Source of the DNA: Blastocystis sp. Blastoise
Taxonomy: Eukaryota > Sar > Bigyra > Opalinata > Blastocystidae
Length of the DNA: 64,000 nt
NCBI GenBank assembly: GCA_039096225.1
Contig: JBBPEB010000014.1
Span: 186,001 to 250,000, forward strand
Reading direction: 5' to 3'
Positions 52,362-63,847 of the stretch are shown in pieces; position 1 is the first letter of the stretch, and every line of letters begins with the position of its first letter. The position numbers and the translations under genes were made by a program. A model generated the notes under the pieces. The model saw nothing but the letters and a program-made list of their open reading frames with translations. It was not told the origin of the DNA and did no database searches.

Positions 52362-55300
52362 CGTTTATCATCTACTCCTATAAGTCCAACTACAGCTTCC
52401 CTCCCTCCAAACGTCAATTTCCCATCCCGAGGAACGCCTACTTCACCTCCATCCATCTCCAATACCATCCCTCCACAGACATTTCGTTCCACTTCAAAAG
52501 CCAATAAACCGTCTCTATATAATACTAATACTATCGATCCTCTTGACTATGATCAACAGAAATATAAACTCTTTGTACTTGAATTTACCGCGGTTATCAC
52601 AGAAATGAATAAAGATATAGCAGTAGAAGCATTAGTATGTGTGAAAGATGTAACAAAACTGGAAGAAGAAGAATTAAAACAAAAACAACTTCGTCTTTTA
52701 GTTGCACGACGAGATAAACAACAACGTGCTCTTCTTGAAGTTGGATTCGATGGCACGTGCGTCGTTGAACTAAATACGAACACAATTATTTATACTTCTG
52801 AAAAATTTGAACGTATTGTGGGGAATCATTTGGTTGGATCACAATTACCTGTCCCTCCTAATTGTGTTCCACTACTCACGAGAAAATTGAAGATTCTTCA
52901 TGACTTATGTATATATATATATATATATCACTTTATATTTAACTTTTCATGATTTTTGTTCTTTTAACTTCTAGATATTATACTAAGAATAATCATGGTT
53001 TGTTTACTATAACTAATCTCCTTTCTATACAACTTCTTCAATCTTTATCTTTCTCTATAGACACACCGATGAAAGGTTTCCGTGTACCTCTCTATGTATC
53101 GTCCTCTATTTCCGCGGGGAAGAAGAATCACGAAGGAAGTACTGGTTCCATACATAGTACAACTTCTTCTCTTTCTTCTTCTTCTAAAGACAGTTCTAAG
53201 GCTACAAATACACCCTCTGTTCTCCTAGTAGAACTGTATGCTGTTCATATTCCAAAGCAGAATAATGCTATTGTATGTATTCGTGACGTGAGAGAAACAG
53301 TAGAGATGGAACAACGAGAAAGAGACTTGAGGAAAAAAGCAGAATTAGCCAATAAGAAGAAAAGAGATTTTGTTGTATATACTTATATATAGTATAGTAA
53401 TCTATTATTATTATCTTTTTTTATTAGTGTATAATCAATTTTATTTTTTGTTCTGTCTTCAAAGAATAAAATATATATGAATAATATTATATATAGGCTT
53501 ATATATTTCATGAAGTACGAAATAGTTTGTCTCCAATTTCCTTGGGAATTGACTCTCTTTTAAATGATAAACAAGCACTTGATTTAGTATGTTTATATAT
53601 ATATATATATATATATAGTTTGGTTCAATGTTAGTAACCCTTCGTTCTTCTTGTGATTCTCTTCATCATACTTTAGATGATGTGTTATCTATGCAAAAAC
53701 TCGAAGAAGGTGCCTTTGAAATTGAGCGGGAATATTATGATCCTTATGAAGCTCTTAAAGATATATATAATCGCTATAAACCTCAAGTATATATATAGTA
53801 TTATATATAATAATATACTTATGAATACCAACTATAGTTTTCAATTGCTATATACATTATTATTATTATTATTCTATAATTTATTTATATTCTCCTTATA
53901 TACTGATTATTTATAAATATATATATAATATATATATTACTCTTCTATAGGCAACAGCAAAGAATCTCTTATTCAACTATAATATTGCTCGTTCACTTTG
54001 TGATAAGTATATTTATGGAGATCGGAATAGAATTGAAATGGTTATCTCTAATTTTATTTCTAATGGTATTATTATTTATTCTATATATATCACTTGTGTC
54101 ATTATCATTTATTTGTCATTTAATAAACACATATTATTCTCTTATACTTCAATCTTTATAGCTCTGAAGTTTACAGGTTCTGGAGGTACAATCACTATTA
54201 ATGTATATATATCAACATATATACCTCCTTGTTTATCTTCCCTCGCATCTCTTCCCTCCATTCCTATATCCCTCTTAACATCTCCCAATCAACCAACACA
54301 AATGGGAGATAGTGTTTCAAATAAAGAAGATACAGAGTCTTCTCTTAGTACTACCTCATTTCCTCCTTTTCCTTCTCCTCTTCACTCTCCTGATACTACT
54401 CCTTCAACTACATCTCAATCTACATTTCTCTTCCCTTACTCTTCTTCCTCCTCTTCTATACCTACAGATATACATATAGATACTAATAAGAATACTGACT
54501 CTAAACATCCTAACAGCAATATTAATAATATTTCATCTACTGATTCTATTACTTCTTCTAAGCCACGATCTCTCTCAACATCTACATCTCTTCCATTCTC
54601 TTCTCTCTCTCCTTGTCTCTCTATCTCATCTTCTACTACTCCATCTTCTCCCTCTATCTCCATCTCTTCCTCTCCATCTATTGCCGCTATATCCCTCCCT
54701 GATCCATCTTTGGAATCAATAGAATACTCTATTTCACCATTAGATAAATCGGATATATATATACCATCAGAACTAATATCTACTTCATTCCATAGCTCTC
54801 TTTCTTCTTCTTGTTTAACCCAACTCTCTAAACATATTAATAATGATCTATTGACACCATCTCTATCTACAGATACTATAAAGAAAGAAAATGTTAAAAA
54901 AGACAAAGAAACTTTAAAAGAAACTTTAAAAGAAACTTTAAAAGAAGCCAAAGAGCTTGCGAATGTAGACACAATTCTTCCTTTAGAACCCAATATAGTA
55001 GACATATTAAAGAGAGAAAGACGTCTCTCTACAAGTAATATACATATGCATAAGAGTGAAACTTTAAATAATGAACAAAAACGTAAAAGAAGTGAATCTT
55101 ATGCATGTGATGATCACGTGATGGAAACACAAAATGATGAAAAGACGTTAGTGGATAATAATAAGAATAATCAAATATCCTTAGAAGATCACGTGACTGA
55201 TGTCGAGTCTCCAGAGAATAATCAGAATGATATACTATCCAAGAAAGCAAAACAGTCTTCTTCTTCTTCTTCATCATCCTCATCTTCATCTTTATCTTCA

Positions 55301-56919
55301 TCTTCATCTTCTATTACTCCTCCTTATCCTCTTGATGGACAATATACTGAGAAGAATAATCCGAATGATGTATCCGCTAACAATCTATTACCAAATAATA
55401 ATAATAACAATAATAATAATGAGGGTGGTATATCTATTGATACGAATAGTAATATCAATATTAATAATAAGAATATTTCCCAAGAAGATTCTTCCTTCCA
55501 TTTCCCTACCTCTAAAGACTCTTTCCCATCCTCATCCCTTGACCCCATGACTGTCTCCAATCAAACTATATCTCCATCCATTCCTCCCTCTCAAAGTCCA
55601 TCTACCTCCTTGAAGAAGCATCCCACCATTTCTATTCCTTCTTCTTCTTCTTCCCATGCATCCAATCGTCCCGCCATAACCCCCTTTCTGTTCCCGCCAC
55701 ATCTTATGTTCTCGGATCTTCATACTTCGTTTATCTCTTCTTCTTTCTCTGCTTCACCTCTTCTTCATTCCTTAAATATAAATGATTCTATATATACACA
55801 GAATCCTCAGTCACTCTATCCTTTCCTTTCTAATAAAGACTTCTTTTTACCGCGGGAAATGGATAAAATTGATAATCGATGTATTTTCCCTTATGAAGGA
55901 GGCACGTTTATGTGTATATTCCCACGGGACAAAGTACAAAAACCAATTCCAAAATCTGTTCGAAGGGAAGAAGAAGAAAAAGGTATATATTATAATATTT
56001 GTTAATAATGAATGTTATTTAATATATATAATATTGTTATATAATAATATATATAATAATAATATATATAGATAAATGGATATTCTTAGAGGTTGTCGAT
56101 ACAGGGGTAGGCATCAGTTACCAAGATATGCACTCTCTATTCCAACCATATGTTCAGATCACTTCAGGGGAGCTTCAGAAGGGACGCGGAACGGGACTGG
56201 GGCTGGCCATTTCACGAAGTATTATTGAGCTACACGGAGGGTATATCTCGGTATTCTCACAACCAAATATTGTATAATATATATATATATATATATATAT
56301 ATTCTTATTATCATTCTCTTTTCTTGATCATTCCACTGTAATAATAATTATATTATTATTATAACAATAGTAATACTATTCTAATTATTTTATACCTCCC
56401 TAGGGAAGTCGTTTTTGTTTCTGGATTCCCTATTATTCAACCACGCCTCCCTCCCGCCCTACTGACAACGACATTCCCATCCCCCCCTCAGCGGCCCACA
56501 GTATCGAAGGCGTTCAGGTATGTATCGTTGAGGACAGCAAGAGTATCAGACTTATGATGAATCTATGCTTAAAACAAACCAAGTGCAAAATATCCTTATA
56601 TTATATTATATTTATATTCTTTATACTTCTCTATATTGTATTATAGTATATATTATTTTCACAAAATTAATAATATATATATGTATTTCTTTATTAATAT
56701 AAACAATACTCTGTGTTGATGGATATGACGCACTTGAGAAAATCCCGCGATTATGTCCAGATATAATTTTTATGGACTATGAAATGCCGGGAATGAATGG
56801 CGGGCAAGTGACACGTATTTTGAGAGAAAAAGGAATTCAAAGTCCAATTATTGGTCTTACAGGTATATATATTATAAGAGAATATATTTTATTTATTTAT
56901 TTATTTATTTATTGTTTGT

Positions 56920-56976
<57 letters not shown>

Positions 56977-57340
56977 TTGTTATTTCTTTTATTATTTATT
57001 TATTTATTTATTTACTTACATATATATTAATAAACATATATAGGGAATGCATTGAAGGAACAAAAAGAGCAGTTTATGTCATCAGGTAGAGTGTTTAGTT
57101 ATTCTATGCTCTTTCTATTCCTTCATTCTATATATATATATATATACTTAGTTCATACTAACAACTTTATATTATGTCTTATTCTTAAATCTTTCTATTC
57201 AACATTATTCTACTATTATATATATATATAACTTATTTCAATTCTCTGTAGGACTGAATGCCATCTTAACGAAACCCGTGGATATTAATAAACTGAAAGA
57301 AACTATATACATATATACTCGTAATAAAATAAACACATAA
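46851..57340 (+). CDS. Giant hybrid histidine kinase with receiver domain
   Basis: Start MDEYNSTLKYAETTYNFIWI. Exons 46851-47649, 47839-47918, 47975-48124, 48258-49146, 49287-49381, 49527-49842, 50088-51520, 51711-52908 and 52975-53374 code PAS-like segments (LFEAAFNGTFHINLKTF, LLEVGFDGTCVVELNTN) split by Asn- and Ser-rich tracts. The HisKA H-box is FVAYIFHEVRNSLSP (53497). The ATPase N-box is RIEMVISNFISNALKFTG, G1 is VVDTGVGIS, and G2 is GRGTGLGLAIS. The receiver has VCIVEDSKSIR, the phospho-acceptor in IIFMDYEMPGMNG, GLTGN and LTKPVD. No membrane span survives splicing, so it is probably cytosolic, roughly 2,600 residues. A Ser/Thr/Pro-rich insert of about 580 residues separates N-box from G1. 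Two junctions (52909-52974, 56591-56707) do not close by a simple rule. It would relay phosphate to a histidine phosphotransfer protein. Confidence 0.8.
49843..50015 (+). repeat. Intronic (TATTATATT)n in histidine kinase gene
   Basis: The intron after the exon ending VVFRNS is nearly pure TATTATATT repeat. Confidence 0.9.
52188..52361 (+). repeat. Coding (AAT)n: poly-Asn tract in histidine kinase
   Basis: About 174 bp of AAT in the coding frame gives runs of Asn broken twice by ISD. The whole exon stays open around it. It lies in a linker between PAS-like regions. Confidence 0.95.
56884..57020 (+). repeat. Intronic (TTTA)n in receiver-domain intron
   Basis: ATTT/TTTA tetranucleotide array fills the intron between the exons encoding GLTG and NALKEQKEQF. 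Confidence 0.93.
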
Positions 57341-57899
57341 AAGCCATCATTTTTCATATTAATTTTATTAAGGATTCTTGTATAAGAAAGATCTCTTCTT
57401 TTCCTCTTTTATTGATGTATATGTATAAAATAACATATTTTCCATTGAATATATTATTTTGTTTTCAACGTCCTAACAAAGAAATAAGTTAAGACAACCA
57501 AAAGAATCTTTTCATATATTATATACTGTTTTTATATATTTTGTAGTGTTGAGAAGCCTATAATAGAAGTATGTACACTCAAATCTGGACTAGAAAGTAT
57601 TATCTATTTACAAGACTATAAAATATACATATTGATATATCTATTGTTCTTATGAAAAGAATCATATGAACAAACTTTCTGATTATAAAAGAGGAAGCAG
57701 ATGAAAATCTCAAAAGAGATTTCCTTATGAATCTAAAGAGGTGTCATTCCCATATAATTGGCTGTTCTTCACGTTGTCCAATCAAATCTCAGATCTTCTT
57801 TTTATTTGTGTTTTTGGCAGCACTCCTTTTTCATCAATAGGATCTCATTTTCAGAAGAATTAAGTTAAAGTTTTCATTTTTGTTTATTCTCCTTTGATT
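57341..57899. other. Intergenic between histidine kinase and NUDT22
   Basis: AT-rich spacer between two plus-strand genes. Nothing recognisable. Confidence 0.5.
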
Positions 57900-58725
57900 A
57901 TGTCAGCCAAAACATATGAATTAGTGACTCTTTGTCCTTTTCTTAGAAAGGATCAGCTGCGAGTATGTTTCAAAAAGTGTTTTAATCAAAAGATCCTACC
58001 GAAGTCATCAGAATTAAGTCAAAAAATTGATCAATATTGGAATGAAGTACTTTAAATAGCTATTTAGCATAGTTAGTTTAATCTATTATTTATAGAAACT
58101 GAAAGAGAATCCAAATATTTGGAATGCTACAAAATTTCGTTATTGTTCAAGTTATTATGACCCAAAAGCTAATGTGTGTACTTTTAATACTGGTTTGAGT
58201 GATTATAAATCATTTATTACCACAAATATTTCTCCTTATTATCCACAATTGGAGCAATTGGGTCTTAAAGAAAACAATGATAAATTTTTATATATTGGGA
58301 ACCCGATGGGAAATCAAAACCTTGTTTTGACAAAAGATGGTTATGCTGTTTATATGAGAGTGAGTAGAACACATGTTCAAGGTGGAGGTCGTCTAGCTGG
58401 TCCTGGAGGTCATCCTGAACCTGATGTATATACGAATATTCATATTATTTATTTATCATTTATACAAGTATCATAAATAATAAAATATAACTATATATTT
58501 ATATATAGAATGTTCAAATAAGTGAAGCTCCTGAAGAAGAGAATGAGGAATTGAATCAATTAATTGTAAATGAACTCTTTAATAGTAGTAGTCGTGAGAT
58601 TTTCGAAGAAATTAATATTCCTATCAGTTCTCTATATGTGACTCGTTTACTTGGGTTTATGAGGTATATTCTTATAATATAATGATTCTATTTATTTATT
58701 TGTATTTTATTTATTAATATGAATT

Positions 58726-58769
<44 letters not shown>

Positions 58770-59103
58770 TGTATAGTAATTTAGTGACCAATGGAAGACA
58801 AGGTATTTTATTCTTAGCAAAGACAACACTGACAAAAGATGAAGTATATGATGCTTATATGCACGGTCCTGTAGATAAGATTGAAAGTGATTATTTGGAA
58901 TTTATTAAATTTGATGATATTACACATGATGTATATTTGTTTTTTATTATATTTATTAATACATATATAAAGTCATAATTATTCATCATATATAGAACAT
59001 TCCTCCTTATCATTATGTCCCTGAAGTATTATCGATCTTCGAAGCCCTTCATCTTTTATATAAACAAGATCCTATTTTATATGATGAAATAGTCAACATG
59101 TAA
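57900..59103 (+). CDS. NUDT22: NUDT22-type Nudix hydrolase
   Basis: The start is MSAKTYELVTLCPFLRKDQL at 57900 and the end is EIVNM at 59103; five exons. Blocks match NUDT22 in order: NIWNATKFRYCSSYYD, FNTGLSDYKSFITTN, YIGNPMGNQNLVLTKDG, VYMRVSRTHVQGGG, GPGGHPEPD, then VNELFNSSSREIFEEINIP and VTRLLGFM. NUDT22 splits UDP-glucose and UDP-galactose into UMP and sugar-1-phosphate. Human NUDT22 has a degenerate Nudix box at the last block. Here it reads REIFEE, the canonical REUxEE form, so metal binding may be of the standard Nudix kind. It is convergent with the fucosidase gene, with 145 bp between stops. Confidence 0.8.
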
Positions 59104-59248
59104 ACCATCTGTATTCGATGTTTTTACGATATTATTATTCTCTTTTTTTTATTCCTGTTTTTGGTTCAATAATGAATATGTTGTATAGATCTCTATACAC
59201 AACCAAACTAAATAAGGAGTACATATATATAAATTACAAGGAAATCCT

Positions 59249-59429
59249 TTATTCTATATATTTCATTCTTAAAACAAATACTTGTCTGCAAGGCATTTGA
59301 CGTATATTGAGGGAAGGTAAATAAATACGCAATATTGAATCCACTAATAAAGAATATAGAATACTTTGACATATAATAAATTTATAAACATATATATGCA
59401 TTATAAGATATAACATAAAATAAAGCAAA

Positions 59430-59513
<84 letters not shown>

Positions 59514-61217
59514 TAGTTTCAAAAGATAAATTTTGTTCATATCCAATAAATTGGATTGTAGTATTGTTCGTAGCCTTTGGATCTTGAAGATCCATTTGAT
59601 TGTTTTCAGGCCATTCAGTAATATGTGCATAGACAACATGATCTTCTTTTCTTTGAGTATAATATACTAATTCCGTTTGATTCTGTTTTCTCCAAGGCGT
59701 TGTTTTATAAATAGCTTCACCATTCACTTGAAGCCATTCTCCCATTTGTATCAATCGTTCCTGAATAATAGGAATAATACGACCATCATCCGTTGGACCC
59801 ACATTAATCAACTAAAAAGAGAGTATATAGAAAATGAAGTTGAAACTATTTATATATATATGATTTTTCTAATAATAATTATTATGATAATTATTATGAG
59901 TGTAATAAATATAATAAATATAATAAATATAATAAATATAATAATAATAAATATAATAAATATAATAAATATAATAATAATCTAATAATATATCTTGATT
60001 TATAATAATACACATAAATAAATATAAATAAATTTCTTCAAACAATCAAGACTATAATAATATTATATATAGTATACTAGATTGCCTCCAAAGGCTACAG
60101 TACTAACAAGTGTTTTAAGAAGATCATGTTCCGATAGGAATCCATTCCCTAAATAATCTTGAGATCGGTCATATCCCCATGTTTTTCTTTGAATAGTCAT
60201 AGCAGCTTCCCATTTATGATGAACTATTTCTCCAGGTTCATATCGATCTGGACCACTATAATATCCACCATGATGTTGAGGACATCCCTTACCCCATCGA
60301 TCATTCACTACAATTGTATCTTTCACAGGAGAATCGTTATATCTATATACAAAACCATATATATATAGAAATAGAAGTATTATATCATCAACAATATTCA
60401 ATATATATCTAATTTATTCAATTAAAATATATATTTAAATAGAACACACTACATAAATACATACAACCATGCTAAGAAATTCAAGCTATCGAAATAAGTA
60501 TCTTGAGCATCCCAATCACCATCAACCCAAAAGACTTCAGGTTTATAAGTATTAACAAGTTCTTTCATTTGAGGTATCATATGTGTATCTGTAAATTCGG
60601 TTGTATTAAATTTATTTGATTTATCTTTTAAATAAATGGGATGATACCATTCATACAAACTGTAATAAGCACCAAACTTCAATCCTTTATTTCGAACAGA
60701 TGTAGCCAATTCACCCAATAAATCTTTATGAGGACCCACATCACCTGAGTTCCAATTCCAAGAATACTTACTTGGCCACATTGTAAACCCTTCATGATGT
60801 TTACTGGTTAACACAACATACTTTGCACCTTTAGATGGATATACATATATTATTACACAATGATTACACTAGTTTTAAATGTATATTAAAGAAAAGGTTA
60901 CCTGATTTTTGAAAAACATCAGCCCAACGATCTGAATCATACATTTCTGCTTTAAATTTATTCGCAAAATCTTGATATTTGAAGTCTGGCCCATATGTTT
61001 TATTATGAAATTTTTGAATTTCTTGATATTTCCCATTATAATAGGCCCAATACCATTCTCCTTGAAATGAAGGAACAGCGTATAGTCCCCAGTGAAGGAA
61101 AATACCAATTTTTGACTCATCAAACCAAGAGGGTAACGGTCTGTTATCCAGTGAATCCCAATTAGGATCGTATGCAGCAGCTATCACAAAAGAAACAAAC
61201 AATAAATATTGAAACAT
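59249..61217 (-). CDS. Secreted alpha-L-fucosidase, GH29
   Basis: The start is [20 protein letters not shown] at 61217, with a signal peptide of about 15 residues. Then come [78 protein letters not shown], and [11 protein letters not shown] holding the GH29 nucleophile Asp. Next are [22 protein letters not shown] and [14 protein letters not shown]. The last exon, beyond a TA-repeat intron, codes [17 protein letters not shown] and ends KYIE. All junctions close GT-AG. The enzyme removes terminal L-fucose from glycans in lysosomes or outside the cell. Length is about 445 residues, as for animal enzymes. Confidence 0.92.
59430..59512. repeat. (TA)n microsatellite in fucosidase intron
   Basis: More than 80 bp of pure TA dinucleotides lie in the last intron of the fucosidase gene. 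Confidence 0.97.
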
Positions 61218-62565
61218 GACAATAAATAAACAAAAATACTGAAAGGAGAAAAAGAATATAAAAACACAAATAAGATCTTTAAGTACCATATAAATGATAA
61301 TGACTATATTATATCATTTTGGTTATTTGATTTTGTGCATAATTAGGTGATATAAAAAGAAATCTATTTGAGATATAGTCATATGGGGGTAACAACAAAG
61401 AAAACAAACAAGTTTATCAACTTTATTTCCATATTAAACTCTTGTATTTGCGAATACAAGTGATCTATATGTGTCTAAAAAGAAAGTTAAAAAAATATTT
61501 TTTAAAAACAAAGATAAAAAATGAATAATGTGGTTTATCACAAGTTTATTCTACGTCTAATAAATTATATTTTGTGTCATCATTTATAATGATTAGTTTA
61601 TTTAACATACCATTAATTTTCCAAGCCAATTTCAAATGTGTTTGCAAACCTGACAATTATAATAGTATAACAAAAGTAATATAAATAATATAAATATATG
61701 ATATTATATAGAAATAAAAATTATTTTTATAAAAATTTTACGTAATCTTTAAGAAGGTTAAATTCATAAAATAATATTAAAAGAAGTATTCTTTTTTCAG
61801 AGTCTTTCTATTTTATAATTATTAATTTTATTTAATGCATTTATATATTTTTATCAATAGCCATTTATACTATTATCATTATAAATGCCATCATTATTGT
61901 AAAATAATAAAATAAAATGATTCTTATTATGTACGCTTATTTAAAACATTTTGAATTTTACGTAAAAATAAAGAAGAGACTACGCTGACTATTTTCAAAC
62001 AAAAAAATAATTAAAAATAAGTACAACTTCATTGTTGATTATCTAGATTTTATCTACATAGTACTGACTGATATGTTGTTGACTGTAAGACATAGTTTTA
62101 TTTCGGAAAATAATAAAAATCTTATATTTATGGCAAACAGAATAAATTTTGAATTCATAACATTGTTTTTTTTTAAATTTCAAAAATTTATCTTTTAGAT
62201 ATCAACTACAAACCTAATACAAGCAATAATAAGAATAATATATATATCTATTTGAATGATATTCTTATAGAATATAGTTGATTTCATTGAATAAACCTGA
62301 TAAAGGAATTGACCAATAATATTTGAACACCGGGAATCCAGTTTAACAAAGATTAGATGCTATTTTGGGAATCTATAAAAGAATCAGTGTAAAATGAAAA
62401 AACCCAAGAATATTCATATTTATTGAAAGAAAAAGTTTCTCTTTTTTTCCTGAACGAAAAGGAATACTGAAGAATGCCTTCTTTAAGATCTTATATAAGA
62501 TAATCAATTTATTTTCATAAAATATTTTATTTTGTTCTATACATATTTATATAAAAAGTTGAAAG
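61218..62565. other. Intergenic, divergent upstream region
   Basis: 1.35 kb of AT-rich DNA between divergent genes, the second largest gap in the window. No gene, repeat array or motif recognised. Confidence 0.5.
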
Positions 62566-63399
62566 ATGAGTTATAATCCCTATGGTAATCAACAATATGG
62601 TGGTGCTGGTGTCTATGGTCAACCTCCTACTGGAAATCAACCTGGACAAGCTATAAATATTCCTGTTGCTAACTATCAAAATCAACAACCTTATGGTCAA
62701 CAACCCCAACAACCCCAACAACCTTATGGTCAACAACCCCAACAACCCCAACAACCTTATGGTCAACAACCCCAACAACCATATGGCCAACAACCTCAAC
62801 AACCTCAACAACCTTATGGTCAACAAACTTATCCTCCTCAAGCCTATCCTCCTCAACCTCAAAATCCTTATGGCCAACCTCCTCAACCTCAAAATCCTTA
62901 TGGTCAACCTCCTCAAGGTCCTCATGGTCCTCATGGTCCTCATCACCATGGTCATAGTCATAGTCCTGATCGTAATCCTGCTAATCCTGGCTACAATAGA
63001 CCTCAAGCTTATCAATTAAGTTATTGTGTTCATATGTCTAATGTTGGTTGGATGAAGGTTACTCCTGAAGGAGCCATTGCCGGTGAAGAAAGATCTTATA
63101 ACCAAATTGAATGTGTTCGTATAAATTATTCTGGTCCTGGTAGAATTATTATGAGAGCTCATGTTCAAGATATTGGTTGGATGAATGAAGTTGTTAATGG
63201 ACAAGAATGTGGTACCACTGGAAAGGGTTATCGTCTTGAAGCTATTTCTATGAGAACTGATGGAATTGTTGGTAAGACCCTTGAATATAGAGTATATATT
63301 GATAAGAGAGGTTGGACTAATTGGTGTAAAAATGGTGAAGTTGCTGGTACTACTGGACAAGGTAAAGAACTTGAAGCTATTCAAATGCGTTTTGTTTAA
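62566..63399 (+). CDS. Protein with ChW (clostridial hydrophobic W) repeats and Pro/Gln/Tyr-rich N terminus
   Basis: Single exon, 277 residues, start MSYNPYGNQQYGGAGVYGQP. Residues 1-150 are low complexity with QQPYGQQPQQP and NPYGQPPQP units and a His/Gly-rich stretch. Residues 153-277 hold three repeats of about 42 residues. The first has YCVHMSNVGWMKVTPEGAIA. The second has MRAHVQDIGWMNEVVNGQE, then CGTTGKGYRLEAISMR. The third has YRVYIDKRGWTNWCKNGEVA, then GTTGQGKELEAIQMRFV. The pattern x-H-V-x-x-x-G-W ... G ... GTTG(K/Q)...LEAI is that of the ChW repeat (PF07538), known mainly from Clostridium surface proteins. There is no signal peptide here, so the protein is probably cytosolic or uses another export route. 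Function is unknown. Confidence 0.82.
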   Translation: MSYNPYGNQQYGGAGVYGQPPTGNQPGQAINIPVANYQNQQPYGQQPQQPQQPYGQQPQQPQQPYGQQPQQPYGQQPQQPQQPYGQQTYPPQAYPPQPQNPYGQPPQPQNPYGQPPQGPHGPHGPHHHGHSHSPDRNPANPGYNRPQAYQLSYCVHMSNVGWMKVTPEGAIAGEERSYNQIECVRINYSGPGRIIMRAHVQDIGWMNEVVNGQECGTTGKGYRLEAISMRTDGIVGKTLEYRVYIDKRGWTNWCKNGEVAGTTGQGKELEAIQMRFV

Positions 63400-63847
63400 T
63401 TTAGTTAAATGTAGTATTGATTCAATACATAACATTCTTACTTTTTTTATTTATTAGTCACATATTATGGTGATTCTTTTTCATAAAAATTTGTTGTTGC
63501 TGCTTGTTTTTTTTTTATTTCTTAGGTTATTTGCTTCTATTTTATATTTGCTACTATCTATAAAAAGGAAAAATCATATTATCTATCTATTGCTATTGTT
63601 TTGTTTTCTTCTTTTAAAAGAAAATTATTATATGCTTTTGAGAAATATTAATGTTGTTTTAAAAGAAATATATTATATATATATAAAAATATATTATATA
63701 TTAAAAAAACCCATATTATATATTTAAAAAAACCCATATTATATATTTAAAAAAGCATTATATATTTAAAAAAACCCATATTATATATTACATACTAAAC
63801 AAAACCAAATGACATATACATATATTCATTTCAAAGACAGTATTAAT
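63400..63847. other. Intergenic, convergent 3' regions with short repeat
   Basis: AT-rich spacer that includes a small tandem repeat at 63690-63785. No gene is recognisable. Confidence 0.5.
63690..63785. repeat. Short tandem repeat AAAAAACCCATATTATATATT
   Basis: About four imperfect copies of a 21-22 nt unit; one copy is shortened. Located between two convergent genes. Confidence 0.85.

Noticed and set aside
59401-59520. Ile/Tyr repeat protein at the end of the fucosidase
   Set aside because: Translation of a (TA)n intron. The true C terminus is the exon ending at 59249.
62527-63015. Minus-strand frame rich in Arg, Leu and Ile
   Set aside because: Antisense of the QQPYGQ repeat region of the ChW protein.
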